A DNA stretch of 64,000 nt from Paludibaculum fermentans (GCF_015277775.1 NZ_CP063849.1:7517501-7581500), one strand, 5' to 3'. Positions 41,681-51,480 are shown, counted from the first letter of the stretch. The notes: generated by a model from the sequence alone, not told the origin. Numbers and translations are program-made.

Positions 41681-44319
41681 TCCTGTGCGGGAGCGGCCAG
41701 CACGAGACCGGAGGGTAGCTCTTCCCCGAAGACGCGGGCCATCGAGTCGAGATCGCTGGGTGTGTCTCCTTCAAATAGAGACAGCAGTTCGGGTGAGCCG
41801 GCCAGGGTACGCCGCACCATTTCCAGGGAGCCGGGCGGCAGATCGCGCGTCGCGTCGCCGGTGCTCTGGCCCAGGCGCGCGATGCACTCTTCACTGCCAT
41901 TTACCTTGCCGATGCCCTCAATCCAACGCACCGCCGTGGCGGCCGGCAGCACCTGGTTCAACGGTCCATAGAAGAGCTTGCGGGCGCCGATGCGGGCCAG
42001 GCACCAGAAGTCCGACGCATTCGGTTCTGACCGCAGCCGTTTCACGAGGGCGTTGCCGAGGTCGGTTCGAGTGCCCGCGGGCAGCAGTTCCAGCGATGCC
42101 GCGCAGCGCCACATCTCGCGTTCCAGGCTGGAGTTCAGCCGCTGCGGCTTGCCCTTTGGCAGCAGCGCATAGGCGGTGCGCTGGAACACATCGGCCTGCT
42201 GGTTCCTGTTCAACCCGCCGGCCACTCGTCCCCAGAAGATCCACCACTGCGTTTCATTTTCGGGTTTGTTCCCGAAGGCCGGGCCCTGCGCCCAGACGCG
42301 CCGGGCGAGTTCGATGCGATAGTCGTCGCCGGGATGCCCGAAGCCGGGGCGCAGGCACAGGCCGCCCAGGTTCAGCCAGCGTACTTCATGAGCGGGCGAT
42401 TTCCGCCGCCCTTCATTCAGTTCCAGGAACACATCGGCCAGCTTGCGGATCACTTCCAGCGGCCAGGAGTTGCGGCCCAGCGCCAGGATCTGTTCCAGCT
42501 TGCCCGGCAGTTCCTCGGGCGCCAGCGTGCCGTGCTGGAAGACCGCGCGCACGGCTTCTTCGGCCGCGGCCAGGGCTTCGGCGCTGATCACGGCCACGGG
42601 CCGCGATTTCTTCACCTGCTCCGCCAGCACGGGCTTGCGCAGCTCGAATTGAAGCCGCCAGCGGTGCTCGCTGATCTTCGACTCCGCCCAGATCTCCAGC
42701 GTGCCCACCTCGCTCAAATGCACGCCCAGCTTCACCGGAACCAGCCGTTCCTCCGCTTTTTTGCCGAAGCGGATCACCGCCTCCAGCGGAGCGTGTTGGT
42801 GCAGGGTTTCGGCCACTTCCTGAACGGGGAACTCCACCACTTCGCCCACCTGGTCTTCCGTGCGTAGCAGTGAGGAGTAGAGCTTGAATTTGACGGGCTT
42901 GTTCGCGACCAGTTGGAGGTTTTCGAGATCCAGCGTCAGTGTGGAGCCTTCCTCCGTGCCGCGCGGTACCAGGCACACCGTCTTCAAATTCGCCGCGTCG
43001 GGCGAGTCGACACCCAGGAAGTAGGCACGCGGCAGGCCGCCGCGCACCAGCACGCCGCTGCCGGTCCCACGCACGTAGGAGTAGTAGGACGCGCCCACGG
43101 CTACGGCCAAGTCCAGGTCGTTGTTTTCGAACACCAGCGGCCGCTTGCCATACCAGCTTTCCACGACGTCGGTGACACGCTGGCGCAGGATCTCGGGGAT
43201 AAAGAATCCGCCGTTGAAGAGGATCGCGTCCGGCGCCGGTGATTGCGACGACTGCAGGAACGCCGCCAGGTGACGCGTGACGGCCGGGTCGCTGACATAC
43301 GGCAGCCCGATCTCGCGGAACAGGCTCTTCTTGTCCTCCTGCGGCTTTTCGTCGAGCCCGCAGAAGGGCAGGAAACCCTCCATCGCGAGTTCCATCGCCT
43401 CTTCGCGCAGTACGGAGGCTTTGAGCGTCCCGCCGATGAGCGAAGTGCCTCCGCCGAGCACGGTGATGTCGACGCTCGCCAGATCCGGAGAACCCAGAAG
43501 CTTCTCTTTCGCGGCCGAGCACTGGCGGCGCAGCGCGCTCCGCTGGCGCAGGGAGAGCTGTTTGTTCAGCTTCGACTCCACCAGCCATGCCAGCGTCAGG
43601 TCGAGGTTGTCGCCGCCCAGCAGCAGGTGCCGGCCGACGGCCGTGCGCGTGAAGTTGACGCGGTCGCCTTCGCGGCCGACCCGGATCACTGTGAAGTCGC
43701 TGGTGCCGCCGCCGACGTCGACTACGAGGACAGTCATGCCGTCTGTCAGCGACTTCTGCGACTGCGAGAGGTGGTTGGCGATCCAGGAATAGAACGCGGC
43801 CGCCGGCTCTTCCAGCAGCGTCAGGTTCTCGATGCCCGCTTCGTGGGCGGCCTGGACGGTTAGTTCGCGGGCTTCCTCGTCGAACGAGGCCGGCACGGTG
43901 AGCACGACGTCGTGTTCAGAGATGGGTCCGCGGCCCGTTGCTTCCCACGCGTCGCGAATGTGCTTCAGATAGCGCGCCGACGCTTCCACGGGCGACACCA
44001 CGCGGCCCGCCTCCTGCGCGTCCCAGGGCAGGATCTTCGCTGTCCGGTCCACCTCGGAGTTCGACAGCCACGACTTCGCGGAGTGCACCAGCTTGGTCGG
44101 GACCAGCGCCCCTTGTTCGCGCGCGTTCTCGCCGCTGAGTCCATCGCCTTCGAGGTAGAGGAACGAGGGCAGGGAACGCCGGGGTTCGATTTGGCCGCCG
44201 ATGACTTCCTGCGGAATAGGCAGGATGTGGACTGGCGGAAAATCCGCGCCATCCGCCTCGTTGGGGTCGATAAACGCGCACGCGGAGTTCGTCGTGCCGA
44301 GGTCAATACCGATCTTCAT
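41677..44319 (-). CDS. Hsp70-family protein with long C-terminal extension (paralogue B)
   Basis: 880 residues. The N-terminal ~500 form an actin-like Hsp70 ATPase plus part of the substrate domain: KIGIDLGTTNSACAF, VVLTVPASFDEEAR, LTLLEEPAAAFYSW, LVVDVGGGTSDFTV, ITVLGGGTSLIGG. The last ~300 residues are a helical domain (DUF3731-like) not found in DnaK, with LNLGGLCLRPGFGHPGDDYR. The typical lid and EEVD-like end are absent. ATG 44319 overlaps the stop of paralogue A by 4 bp. Likely a specialised chaperone working with paralogue A. Confidence 0.85.
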   Translation of the reverse strand: MKIGIDLGTTNSACAFIDPNEADGADFPPVHILPIPQEVIGGQIEPRRSLPSFLYLEGDGLSGENAREQGALVPTKLVHSAKSWLSNSEVDRTAKILPWDAQEAGRVVSPVEASARYLKHIRDAWEATGRGPISEHDVVLTVPASFDEEARELTVQAAHEAGIENLTLLEEPAAAFYSWIANHLSQSQKSLTDGMTVLVVDVGGGTSDFTVIRVGREGDRVNFTRTAVGRHLLLGGDNLDLTLAWLVESKLNKQLSLRQRSALRRQCSAAKEKLLGSPDLASVDITVLGGGTSLIGGTLKASVLREEAMELAMEGFLPFCGLDEKPQEDKKSLFREIGLPYVSDPAVTRHLAAFLQSSQSPAPDAILFNGGFFIPEILRQRVTDVVESWYGKRPLVFENNDLDLAVAVGASYYSYVRGTGSGVLVRGGLPRAYFLGVDSPDAANLKTVCLVPRGTEEGSTLTLDLENLQLVANKPVKFKLYSSLLRTEDQVGEVVEFPVQEVAETLHQHAPLEAVIRFGKKAEERLVPVKLGVHLSEVGTLEIWAESKISEHRWRLQFELRKPVLAEQVKKSRPVAVISAEALAAAEEAVRAVFQHGTLAPEELPGKLEQILALGRNSWPLEVIRKLADVFLELNEGRRKSPAHEVRWLNLGGLCLRPGFGHPGDDYRIELARRVWAQGPAFGNKPENETQWWIFWGRVAGGLNRNQQADVFQRTAYALLPKGKPQRLNSSLEREMWRCAASLELLPAGTRTDLGNALVKRLRSEPNASDFWCLARIGARKLFYGPLNQVLPAATAVRWIEGIGKVNGSEECIARLGQSTGDATRDLPPGSLEMVRRTLAGSPELLSLFEGDTPSDLDSMARVFGEELPSGLVLAAPAQE

Positions 44320-46070
44320 GGTTTTCGTTTCTGTCCTGCGTCGCGCACCTGAAACTCGAGCTTCCAGCGGCGGCCATCGCGGGCCACACACCACAACTCC
44401 AGCACTCCGGTCTCGGTCACGTGCGCCTCCAGCGACACACGCACCATCTGGCCTTCCTGGCCTTCCAGATGGACCTGGATGGGCGCGATCTCTTCCAGGT
44501 CGGAATCAATCTCTTCCAGCAGCGTCCCCGCGTCATCGTGCTTGCGCGCCGAGGACGAGAAGAACCGGAACTCCGCCGGCTCGCCCACCACGAGGGCGAA
44601 TTCGCGATTCGGGACTTTTGTGCCCGTGCCCTCTTCCATGCCGAAGGGCACAACGGTCAGAGCCTTCATGGGGGCCGCGAAGCCAGGCACCGCGGGCATG
44701 GCCGATTCGATGCCGATGTAATAGGTGCGTGGAACGCCGCCGCGAATCCGGATACCGCGTCCTTGCCGCGCGCGGCCGTAATAGGCGGCTCCGCGGGCAA
44801 CGGCATGCATCAGATCGTCGCCTTCCAGCGAAATGACCGGAGGCTTCCCTTCTTCCCCGAGGAAGGCGTTCAAGACCTCAAGGACACGCTCGCGCAGATG
44901 GCGCGCGCGGAAGACGCCGCCATTGAAGAGGACGTGCGTCGGGCACGCCATCCCTGTCGCGTCGCGCCGCAGGAACCGCGCCAGGTGCCGTGTGATGGCG
45001 GCGTCGGGTTCGTACGGCAGCCCCACTTCCATCAGGCCGGAGCGGCGCTGCCGGGCCGGCATGTCGTGCGATGAGACGACGGGGAAGAAGCCGTCCACCA
45101 GCGTTGTCTCGACTTCAGAGCGCGTCAGTTTCCCTTTGATGGTGCCGCCGATCAGCGAAGAGCCGCGGCCGAGAATGGTCAGCGGCGCTTCCTGCAATTC
45201 GTCGTTCGAGAGCAGGTTCTCTTTGGCCAGGCGGCACTGCTGCCACAACGTGTGGAACTGCATGGCGTCGAGCTTGCCCATGCGCGCGGCGGCGGAATGA
45301 GCTAGGGCCAGATCCATGTTGTCGCCGCCCAGCAGCAGATGGTCGCCCACGGCTACGCGTTCGAGCTGCAGCGAACCGGCGCTTTCCGTGACGCTGATCA
45401 GGGTGAAATCCGTGGTGCCGCCGCCGACGTCGATCACCAGGATCAGATCGCCCGGCTGGACGCTCTCGCGCCAGTTCTCATGCCGTTCCAGCCACGCGTA
45501 AAACGCGGCCTGCGGCTCTTCCAGCAGGATCAGGTTGCGGTAGCCCGCCTGCTCGGCGGCCTTCTGGGTCAACTGGCGCGCCGCTTCGTCGAACGAGGCG
45601 GGCACCGTGAGCACGACTTGCTGGTCTGTGAACGGCTCATCCGGATGCTGGTAGTCCCAGGCGGCCTTCATGTGCTCCAGGTAGCGCTGGCTGGCCTCGA
45701 CTGGAGACACGCGCGGAGCCCCGTCCGGTGCATTCACCGGTAGGATCGCGGCGGTCCGGTCCGCGCCTGTATACGACAGCCAGGACTTGGCCGAGGTGAC
45801 CAGCCGGCCCAGCGTTTCGACCCCGCGGCGCGCCGCCAGCCGGCCCGTGATGGTCCGGTTGCCTTCGAGCCACGGCAGGTCCAGCGCGCCTTCCGCGAAT
45901 TCACCTTCCCGGGCCAGATACAGAGCCGACTCCAGCAGTGGTTCGGCCTGCACCTCGCCAGGATTCGTCAGTTGCGGGATCGCAAACAGTTCCACCGCGG
46001 TGTCCGCATCAGCGGACGTCGAGGCAAACCCGCAGTTTGTGGTGCCGAGGTCGATACCAAGAATTCGCAC
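44316..46070 (-). CDS. Hsp70-family protein (paralogue A)
   Basis: 584 residues: RILGIDLGTTNCGFAS, VVLTVPASFDEAAR, LILLEEPQAAFYAWL, LVIDVGGGTTDFTL and LTILGRGSSLIGG mark an Hsp70 ATPase domain. The remainder (about 400-584) is a beta-rich domain (IRIRGGVPRTYYIGIES, VRVSLEAHVTETGVLEL). It differs from DnaK, and there is no grpE or dnaJ nearby. GTG 46070. Lies 19 bp after DUF2760 and overlaps paralogue B, so the three are one unit. Confidence 0.85.
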   Translation of the reverse strand: MRILGIDLGTTNCGFASTSADADTAVELFAIPQLTNPGEVQAEPLLESALYLAREGEFAEGALDLPWLEGNRTITGRLAARRGVETLGRLVTSAKSWLSYTGADRTAAILPVNAPDGAPRVSPVEASQRYLEHMKAAWDYQHPDEPFTDQQVVLTVPASFDEAARQLTQKAAEQAGYRNLILLEEPQAAFYAWLERHENWRESVQPGDLILVIDVGGGTTDFTLISVTESAGSLQLERVAVGDHLLLGGDNMDLALAHSAAARMGKLDAMQFHTLWQQCRLAKENLLSNDELQEAPLTILGRGSSLIGGTIKGKLTRSEVETTLVDGFFPVVSSHDMPARQRRSGLMEVGLPYEPDAAITRHLARFLRRDATGMACPTHVLFNGGVFRARHLRERVLEVLNAFLGEEGKPPVISLEGDDLMHAVARGAAYYGRARQGRGIRIRGGVPRTYYIGIESAMPAVPGFAAPMKALTVVPFGMEEGTGTKVPNREFALVVGEPAEFRFFSSSARKHDDAGTLLEEIDSDLEEIAPIQVHLEGQEGQMVRVSLEAHVTETGVLELWCVARDGRRWKLEFQVRDAGQKRKP

Positions 46071-46089
46071 GAAACTTCGCCGGCCTTTC

Positions 46090-46626
46090 CTACTCGACTT
46101 CCAACTCCGCCGGAGCCAGAATCGACAGGTTCGTCTTGGGATTCAGCGTGGGCAGCATGGTGGAGTCCACCCGCCAGCCCTTGTGCCGCAGCAGTCCGCC
46201 CGTTGGCTTGCCCTGCGCCGGCAGATTGCCGACGAACTTGATGGCCGAGGCATCCTTGGCGAGCGCGCCCGCCGACTCGGGCTTGGTGAACGTGCCTTCC
46301 ACCCCGTCGATCACCGGGGCCAGCTTGAAATACTTCCGCAAAGCCTCCTGTGACTGGTCGTGCAGCGACCGCACCGCGGCGCCCACCTGGTCGTCAGAGA
46401 ACGGCGTGATGTCTTCCATGACAAAATCCAGCAGGCGGGCGTCCCGCTGAAGAATGCCAAGCACTTGCATGGCTCCGGCCTCCGGTTTCAGCACCGGCTC
46501 CTTGGGCGGTTCAGGAGCCTTCTTCACCGGGGTCTTCGAATACCCGTGCGCCTGTGCGATGTCCTCTGCGAGAGAGCCTCCCAGAATACCGAAAAACGCA
46601 CGAAAAGCCATACCAATGCGGCTCAA
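46090..46626 (-). CDS. DUF2760 domain protein
   Basis: 178 residues with an N-terminal hydrophobic-amphipathic stretch (IGMAFRAFFGILGGSLA), a Pro/Lys linker, and the conserved part AMQVLGILQRDARLLDFVMEDI, DDQVGAAVR, LPAQGKPTGGLLRHKGWR, LPTLNPKTNLSILAPAELEVE. DUF2760 proteins have unknown function and recur next to two Hsp70-like genes in several phyla. TTG 46626 is chosen because GGAGGT (46636-46641) lies 9 nt upstream; a longer TTG start at 46650 has no ribosome site. Confidence 0.85.
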   Translation of the reverse strand: MSRIGMAFRAFFGILGGSLAEDIAQAHGYSKTPVKKAPEPPKEPVLKPEAGAMQVLGILQRDARLLDFVMEDITPFSDDQVGAAVRSLHDQSQEALRKYFKLAPVIDGVEGTFTKPESAGALAKDASAIKFVGNLPAQGKPTGGLLRHKGWRVDSTMLPTLNPKTNLSILAPAELEVE

Positions 46627-46807
46627 AGCGGATTTACCTCCAAAACTCAAGGATACAACGGGCTTCGGTAGCGAACGCCATGGAAAACCTCGCGTCCAGG
46701 TCCATGCTTCGAAGCTGGGTTTGGGACTGTCCTGGCCGAATTCCCCTCAACCGGCGCGAGGGGCGGGCTTCGCTGCCGGCGGAGAGGGGCGATCCGCGGC
46801 ATCTTCT

Positions 46808-46834
46808 CTTGATAGTCACATCTTGACTATCAAG
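46808..46834. promoter_or_regulatory. Perfect 27-bp palindrome, probable PadR operator
   Basis: CTTGATAGTCA (46808-46818) and TGACTATCAAG (46824-46834) are exact reverse complements around CATCT. It sits 48 bp ahead of the PadR start. TTGACT (46823-46828) overlaps its right arm and would serve as a -35, with a weak -10 (TACGCT, 46847) 18 bp on. An operator overlapping the promoter is the classic layout for autorepression; PadR family proteins bind such inverted repeats. Confidence 0.7.
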
Positions 46835-46881
46835 GGGAGAGTGCCGTACGCTGAAGACGCGGCATCCCGAGACTGAAACTC

Positions 46882-47217
46882 ATGGACGAACAAAACACAG
46901 ACCTTATCCAGGGCACCCTGGACATGCTCATTCTGAAATCGCTCGATCTGGAGCCCATGCACGGCTTCGGCATTGCCCGCCGGATCGAGCAGGTCTCGCG
47001 CGGAGTGTTCAAGGTGAATCCCGGCTCGCTGCTGACCGCCTTTCAGCGGCTGGAGCGCATGGGCTGGCTGGACTCCGAGTGGCGCCAGACCGAGAACGCC
47101 CGCAAAGCGAAGTTCTACCGCCTGACCCAGACAGGCAGGAAGCAGTTAGGGGTAGAGACGGCGAACTGGAACCGCCGGGCATCCGCCATCGCGCGCCTCC
47201 TGAAAGCCGAAGGCTAG
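46882..47217 (+). CDS. PadR-family transcriptional regulator
   Basis: 111 residues of the short PadR type: LIQGTLDMLILKSLDLEPMHGFGIARRI (read as a winged helix), VNPGSLLTAFQRLERMGWL and YRLTQTGRKQL. It probably represses its own operon with the ADOP permease, which starts 3 bp after its stop. The palindrome at 46808-46834 is the likely site. Signal unknown; often membrane-active compounds. Confidence 0.92.
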   Translation: MDEQNTDLIQGTLDMLILKSLDLEPMHGFGIARRIEQVSRGVFKVNPGSLLTAFQRLERMGWLDSEWRQTENARKAKFYRLTQTGRKQLGVETANWNRRASAIARLLKAEG

Positions 47218-47220
47218 CCC

Positions 47221-49923
47221 ATGTCGCTGTGGCGCCAACTCTCCCGCGGCCTGCGCACGCTGACGAACCGGAATGCCGCCGACCAGGCGATCGACGACGA
47301 GATTGAGCATTTCCTGGAAGAATCCGCCGCCGCCTTCACGGCAAAGGGCCTTCCGCCCGAAGAGGCCCGCCGGGCCGCGCGCCTGGAGCTCGGCGCATCC
47401 CTGTCGGCCCGGGAGGAGGTGCGCGCCTACGGTTGGGAGAACCGCGTCGACAACCTCTGGGCCGACCTGCGCTATGCGGGCCGGACTCTGACCGGCAACC
47501 CGGGTTTCACTGCTGTCAGTATCCTCACCCTGGCCCTGGGCATTGGGGCGTCGACTGCCATCTTTTCCGTTGTCGATGCCGTGCTGTTGCGTTCGCTGCC
47601 CTATCCGGAGCCGCAGCAGATCGTCCGAATCTGGGAGCAGGCTCCAAATGGCCACCGCATCAATCTCGCGGATGGCAACTTCGACGACTTCCTGAGGCAG
47701 AACCATACTTTTGCCGCACTGGCTGCTTATAACGAGCGTCCGGCCTCGGTTTCGGGCGGCAGCGAGCCGGCGCGGGTCAAATGGTCGGAAGTGTCCAGCG
47801 GATTCTTCGGCACTTTTGGCGTCAAGCCGCTGCGTGGGCGGGTCTTCTCTCCCGATGAGAGCCGGACCCAGGGAACCCCCGCGGTGATCGTCAGCTTCCC
47901 CTTCTGGCAGCGCTACTTTGGGGGCGCGGACGATCTTGCGCCGCTCCATTTGAAGATCGAGGGCAAGGACTACGCCGTGGCCGGCGTGATGCCGGAGGGG
48001 TTCGACTATCCGGCCGGCAATGCGCTGTGGACGCCGGTGGAACTTCAGTCGCAATCGCAGAGTCGCTCCGCACACAATTGGCGCGGCATTGGGCGGATCC
48101 GGGCTGGCGTCACGCTGGTGCAGGCGCGTCAGGACCTGAGCGTCATCGCGCGCCGCATCCGCGCTGAGTACGGGAAGAAGGTGGATCTGCAGGATGCCGC
48201 GGTGTTGCCGCTGGGCAAGGCGCTGGTGGGCGATGTGCAGACCGCGCTGCTGACCTTGCTGGGCGCGGTGGGCTTGCTGCTGCTGGTGGCGTGCGCGAAC
48301 GTGGCCGGCCTGTTGGTGGCTCGTGGTGCGGCCCGGCGCAAGGAACTGGCGCTACGTGTCGCCCTGGGCGCCGGGCGCGGCCGGCTGTTGCAGCAGTTTC
48401 TGGTGGAATCGCTGGCGCTCTCCCTGGCCGGTGGCACGCTGGGCGTTCTTCTGGCGGCCTGGGCGGTGCGGCTGCTACCGGCGATCCTCCCCGCAAATCT
48501 GCCCCGGCAGCAGGGCATCGTCATGAATACGGGGGTGCTGCTGTTCGCTCTCGCCGCGACCTTCGCGGTGGGTGCTGCCCTGGGCGCGCTGGCCGCCTGG
48601 CGGGCCGGACGCGGCAACGTGCAGCAGGCGCTTGCCTCGGGTTCCCGGGCCTATACCGGCACGGGCGCCAGCCAACGGCTGCGCGGCGTCGTCGTGACCG
48701 GTGAGATTGCAGCGACGCTGGTGATCCTCATCGCGGCCGGACTGCTGGGCCGCAGCTTCCTGCGTCTGGTTTCGACGAGCCCCGGGTTTCACGCCGGCAA
48801 CCTGATCACGATGCAGTTTTCGGTGCCCATCGAGACGGAGCAGAACGGCGCGCTGGGGCCGGACGCGGTGGCGCGCCAGGCTCGTCTGCTGGAACGTGTC
48901 TCCGCGCGCTTGCAGGCGTTGCCCGGAGTGGAGTCCGTCGGCGTCTCCGGTGCGATGCCGGTGGCCGAGGGGGACAACCTGGCCGAAGGCGGTTTCCTGA
49001 TTCTCAATGGCCGGAAGCCTCCTGCCGATTTCGAGGAGTTCCAGCGCATGGGCCAGAACTCCGGCCAGACGGGGCACGCCCTGTATGCGGTGGCTGGAGA
49101 AGAGTACTTCCGCGCAATGGGGATTCCGCTGGTGCGTGGACGGATGTTCGCGGCCCAGGATCAGGCGGACGCCCAACACGTCGCTGTGATCAGCGAAGCG
49201 CTGGCGCGGCAGCGGTGGCCCGGGCAGGACCCGCTGGGCCAGGTGCTGGAGTTCGGCAATATGGACGGGAACCTGAAGCCGCTCACCGTGGTCGGATTAG
49301 TGGGCGATGTCCGTGCACGCGGCCTCGATGCACCGCCGGGCCCGGTGGTCTACGTCAACTACCGGCAGCGCGGGATGAACCTGAACTCGACGCCGACGCT
49401 TCTGCTGCGCACCGCCGCACCGGTGAAGGAGGTCGTGCAGCAGGCGCGGGCGATCGTTCAGGAGATGGCGCCCGACGTTCCGCTCAAGTTCTCGACCTTC
49501 GAGGAACAGATGAGCGGCTGGCTGGCCGACCGCCGGTTCCTGCTCCTGCTCGTCGGCCTCTTCGCGGCAGCGGCGCTGTCACTGGCGGCGATCGGGATCT
49601 ACGGCGTCGTCGCGTTTTCCGTGGCTCGGCGGACGCAGGAGATCGGCATCCGTGTCGCGATGGGGGCCCGGCGCGGTGACATTCTTCGGTTGGTGGTGGG
49701 GGAGGGGGCTCGACTCGCCATGCTCGGCGCGGCCATCGGCATCGCCGCCTCCCTGCTGATCACGAGGCTGTTGACCACTCTCCTGTTCGGGATCAGCAGC
49801 ACCGATCCCGTCACCTTTGCAGGCGTCGCGCTGCTTCTGGGGTTGGTAGCCGTGCTGGCGTCTTATCTACCGGCGCGGCGCGCCATGCGGCTGGATCCCA
49901 ATAGCGCGCTGAGGTATGAGTAA
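47221..49923 (+). CDS. ADOP-type duplicated ABC permease (MacB/FtsX domains)
   Basis: 900 residues. The N-terminal prefix (ADQAIDDEIEHFLEESAAAF) is typical of acidobacterial duplicated orphan permeases. Then come TM1 (GFTAVSILTLALGIGASTAIFS), a large periplasmic MacB-like domain, three helices with an FtsX domain, a second periplasmic domain and a final FtsX domain (AARRKELALRVALGAGRGR and ARRTQEIGIRVAMGARRGD are duplicated marks). It lacks an ATPase partner nearby, as usual. Function is unknown; probably mechanotransmission or efflux. ATG 47221. Confidence 0.93.
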   Translation: MSLWRQLSRGLRTLTNRNAADQAIDDEIEHFLEESAAAFTAKGLPPEEARRAARLELGASLSAREEVRAYGWENRVDNLWADLRYAGRTLTGNPGFTAVSILTLALGIGASTAIFSVVDAVLLRSLPYPEPQQIVRIWEQAPNGHRINLADGNFDDFLRQNHTFAALAAYNERPASVSGGSEPARVKWSEVSSGFFGTFGVKPLRGRVFSPDESRTQGTPAVIVSFPFWQRYFGGADDLAPLHLKIEGKDYAVAGVMPEGFDYPAGNALWTPVELQSQSQSRSAHNWRGIGRIRAGVTLVQARQDLSVIARRIRAEYGKKVDLQDAAVLPLGKALVGDVQTALLTLLGAVGLLLLVACANVAGLLVARGAARRKELALRVALGAGRGRLLQQFLVESLALSLAGGTLGVLLAAWAVRLLPAILPANLPRQQGIVMNTGVLLFALAATFAVGAALGALAAWRAGRGNVQQALASGSRAYTGTGASQRLRGVVVTGEIAATLVILIAAGLLGRSFLRLVSTSPGFHAGNLITMQFSVPIETEQNGALGPDAVARQARLLERVSARLQALPGVESVGVSGAMPVAEGDNLAEGGFLILNGRKPPADFEEFQRMGQNSGQTGHALYAVAGEEYFRAMGIPLVRGRMFAAQDQADAQHVAVISEALARQRWPGQDPLGQVLEFGNMDGNLKPLTVVGLVGDVRARGLDAPPGPVVYVNYRQRGMNLNSTPTLLLRTAAPVKEVVQQARAIVQEMAPDVPLKFSTFEEQMSGWLADRRFLLLLVGLFAAAALSLAAIGIYGVVAFSVARRTQEIGIRVAMGARRGDILRLVVGEGARLAMLGAAIGIAASLLITRLLTTLLFGISSTDPVTFAGVALLLGLVAVLASYLPARRAMRLDPNSALRYE

Positions 49924-49972
49924 AAACCTGGTTCCGGGCCGCGACCTCTATCGACCGTTGTAGACTCGCCTC

Positions 49973-50281
49973 ATGGTGTTCACCAAACGGCTGCGCGACG
50001 GAGTGCGCCGCGGCGAAATCACTTGCAGCGTCCGGATCTGGCAGCGCCCGCACGTCAAGGCCGGCTGCCGGTATCGAATGGAAGAGGGTGCGATCGAGGT
50101 GGACTCCATCACTCCCATCGGCCTGCCTGACATCACTCCGCAACTGGCGCGGGAGTCCGGCTTCCTGGGCGTGGTCGATCTCCTGAAAGTCGCCAAGCAC
50201 GGCCCTGGCGAGAATATCTACCTGATCCGGTTCCACTACCTGCCCCCCGCCGCCGATCCTCCGGCCCACAAGGCGAAATAG
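49973..50281 (+). CDS. ASCH-domain protein
   Basis: 102 residues fitting the ASCH/PUA-like pattern: RRGEITCSVRIWQRPHVKAG, YRMEEGAIEVDSI and ITPQLARESGF. ASCH proteins are small RNA- or nucleobase-binding proteins, some with amidohydrolase activity; the partner here is unknown. ATG 49973, 49 bp after the ADOP stop. No operon partner. Confidence 0.8.
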   Translation: MVFTKRLRDGVRRGEITCSVRIWQRPHVKAGCRYRMEEGAIEVDSITPIGLPDITPQLARESGFLGVVDLLKVAKHGPGENIYLIRFHYLPPAADPPAHKAK

Positions 50282-50330
50282 GGAAGCTACCAGGAACAGT
50301 CTGCTTCAGGGTGGTGTCCATACCACGAGA

Positions 50331-51404
50331 ATGAATCCCAAGGCCGCTATACCCATCGCCCTCGCCGTGTGCCTCCTGCGGGTGTCCGCTCAGCCGGCGC
50401 AGGACCCGGCAGCGGCGGTCGCTTCCAGCATCCTCAAACTCTTTGATGATCATCGGATCGTGATGCTCGGAGAGATGCATAGCTCCGTTCAGCAGCACCA
50501 ACTGGTGAAGCTACTGGTGACGAATCCGGCTTTTGCGGAGCGCGTCAACGACATCGTGGTGGAGGCCTGCAATTCCCTATATCAGGAGGCGATGGATCGC
50601 TACATTGCGGGTGGGGATGTTTCGCCGGAGCGGCTCCGCCCGGCTTGGGAGAACGTCGTCGGCGCGCCCGGTGGAGCCCCGGTGCCGCCCTACCACGGCC
50701 TGTTCGCCGCCATTCGCTCCGCCAATCAGAAGTTGCCGCAGGCTCGCCGCATGCGCGTCCTCTGCGGTGACCCGCCTATCGATTGGACCCGCGTCGAAGC
50801 TCGCGAGGACATTGCGCCCTTCCTGGGCTTCCGCGACGAGCACTACGCCAGCGTGGTCCGCTATCAGGTCCTCGCCCTTCGCCGCAAAGCGCTGCTGCTC
50901 ATGGGGAGCGGGCACTTCCAGCGGAGGGAGGGGAAGCCGGGTCTCATCGAACAGCAGATGCTCCAGGCCTTCGTGAAGCCCTACGTAATCCTGCCCGGCA
51001 GCGACACCGTGGGCGCGTACGACGATCTCGACGAACGCTTTCAGCAGCAGCCTGCGCCGTGGCTTGCCGAAATGAAGGACCATTGGGCCGGCGCCTTGCC
51101 GCGTTGGCAGGAGTCGCCGGTGATTGGTTACCCTGCGATAAACGTTCCCAAGACGAAGCTGGGCACCTGGGCACAGACTGGCGATGCCTACCTCTATCTT
51201 GGGACCCGCGACAAACTGACTCAAGGCGGCGAGGCATTTGACCTGGAGGGCACGCCTTACGGAGCCGAACTGCGCCGCCGGTGGAAGATCATCTTCCCAA
51301 AGCCTCCTGCCGACCTACCGAAGTCAGATGGCCAGGAGCGGCCTCTCTTCCCTCGGATGGCGCCGCCCGCGCCGGCACTGCCCCGGGTGCCCTCGCCCAA
51401 TTGA
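50331..51404 (+). CDS. Exported EreA/ChaN-like protein
   Basis: 357 residues with a leader peptide (NPKAAIPIALAVCLLRVSAQ). The core resembles the EreA/ChaN/Tiki fold: IVMLGEMHSSVQQHQLV (Glu/His pair near residue 47), then VLCGDPPIDW and LLLMGSGHFQR. ChaN binds haem and EreA hydrolyses macrolide esters; which, if either, applies is not clear. The Pro-rich tail is probably disordered. ATG 50331. Cautious call. Confidence 0.65.
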   Translation: MNPKAAIPIALAVCLLRVSAQPAQDPAAAVASSILKLFDDHRIVMLGEMHSSVQQHQLVKLLVTNPAFAERVNDIVVEACNSLYQEAMDRYIAGGDVSPERLRPAWENVVGAPGGAPVPPYHGLFAAIRSANQKLPQARRMRVLCGDPPIDWTRVEAREDIAPFLGFRDEHYASVVRYQVLALRRKALLLMGSGHFQRREGKPGLIEQQMLQAFVKPYVILPGSDTVGAYDDLDERFQQQPAPWLAEMKDHWAGALPRWQESPVIGYPAINVPKTKLGTWAQTGDAYLYLGTRDKLTQGGEAFDLEGTPYGAELRRRWKIIFPKPPADLPKSDGQERPLFPRMAPPAPALPRVPSPN

Positions 51405-51480
51405 TTCGGCTTACCGGCATCGCCCGTTCCGGCTTGCGGCATTCCTTGCGATGGCCCGGGATCTTTGCCCCGGCCATTGA

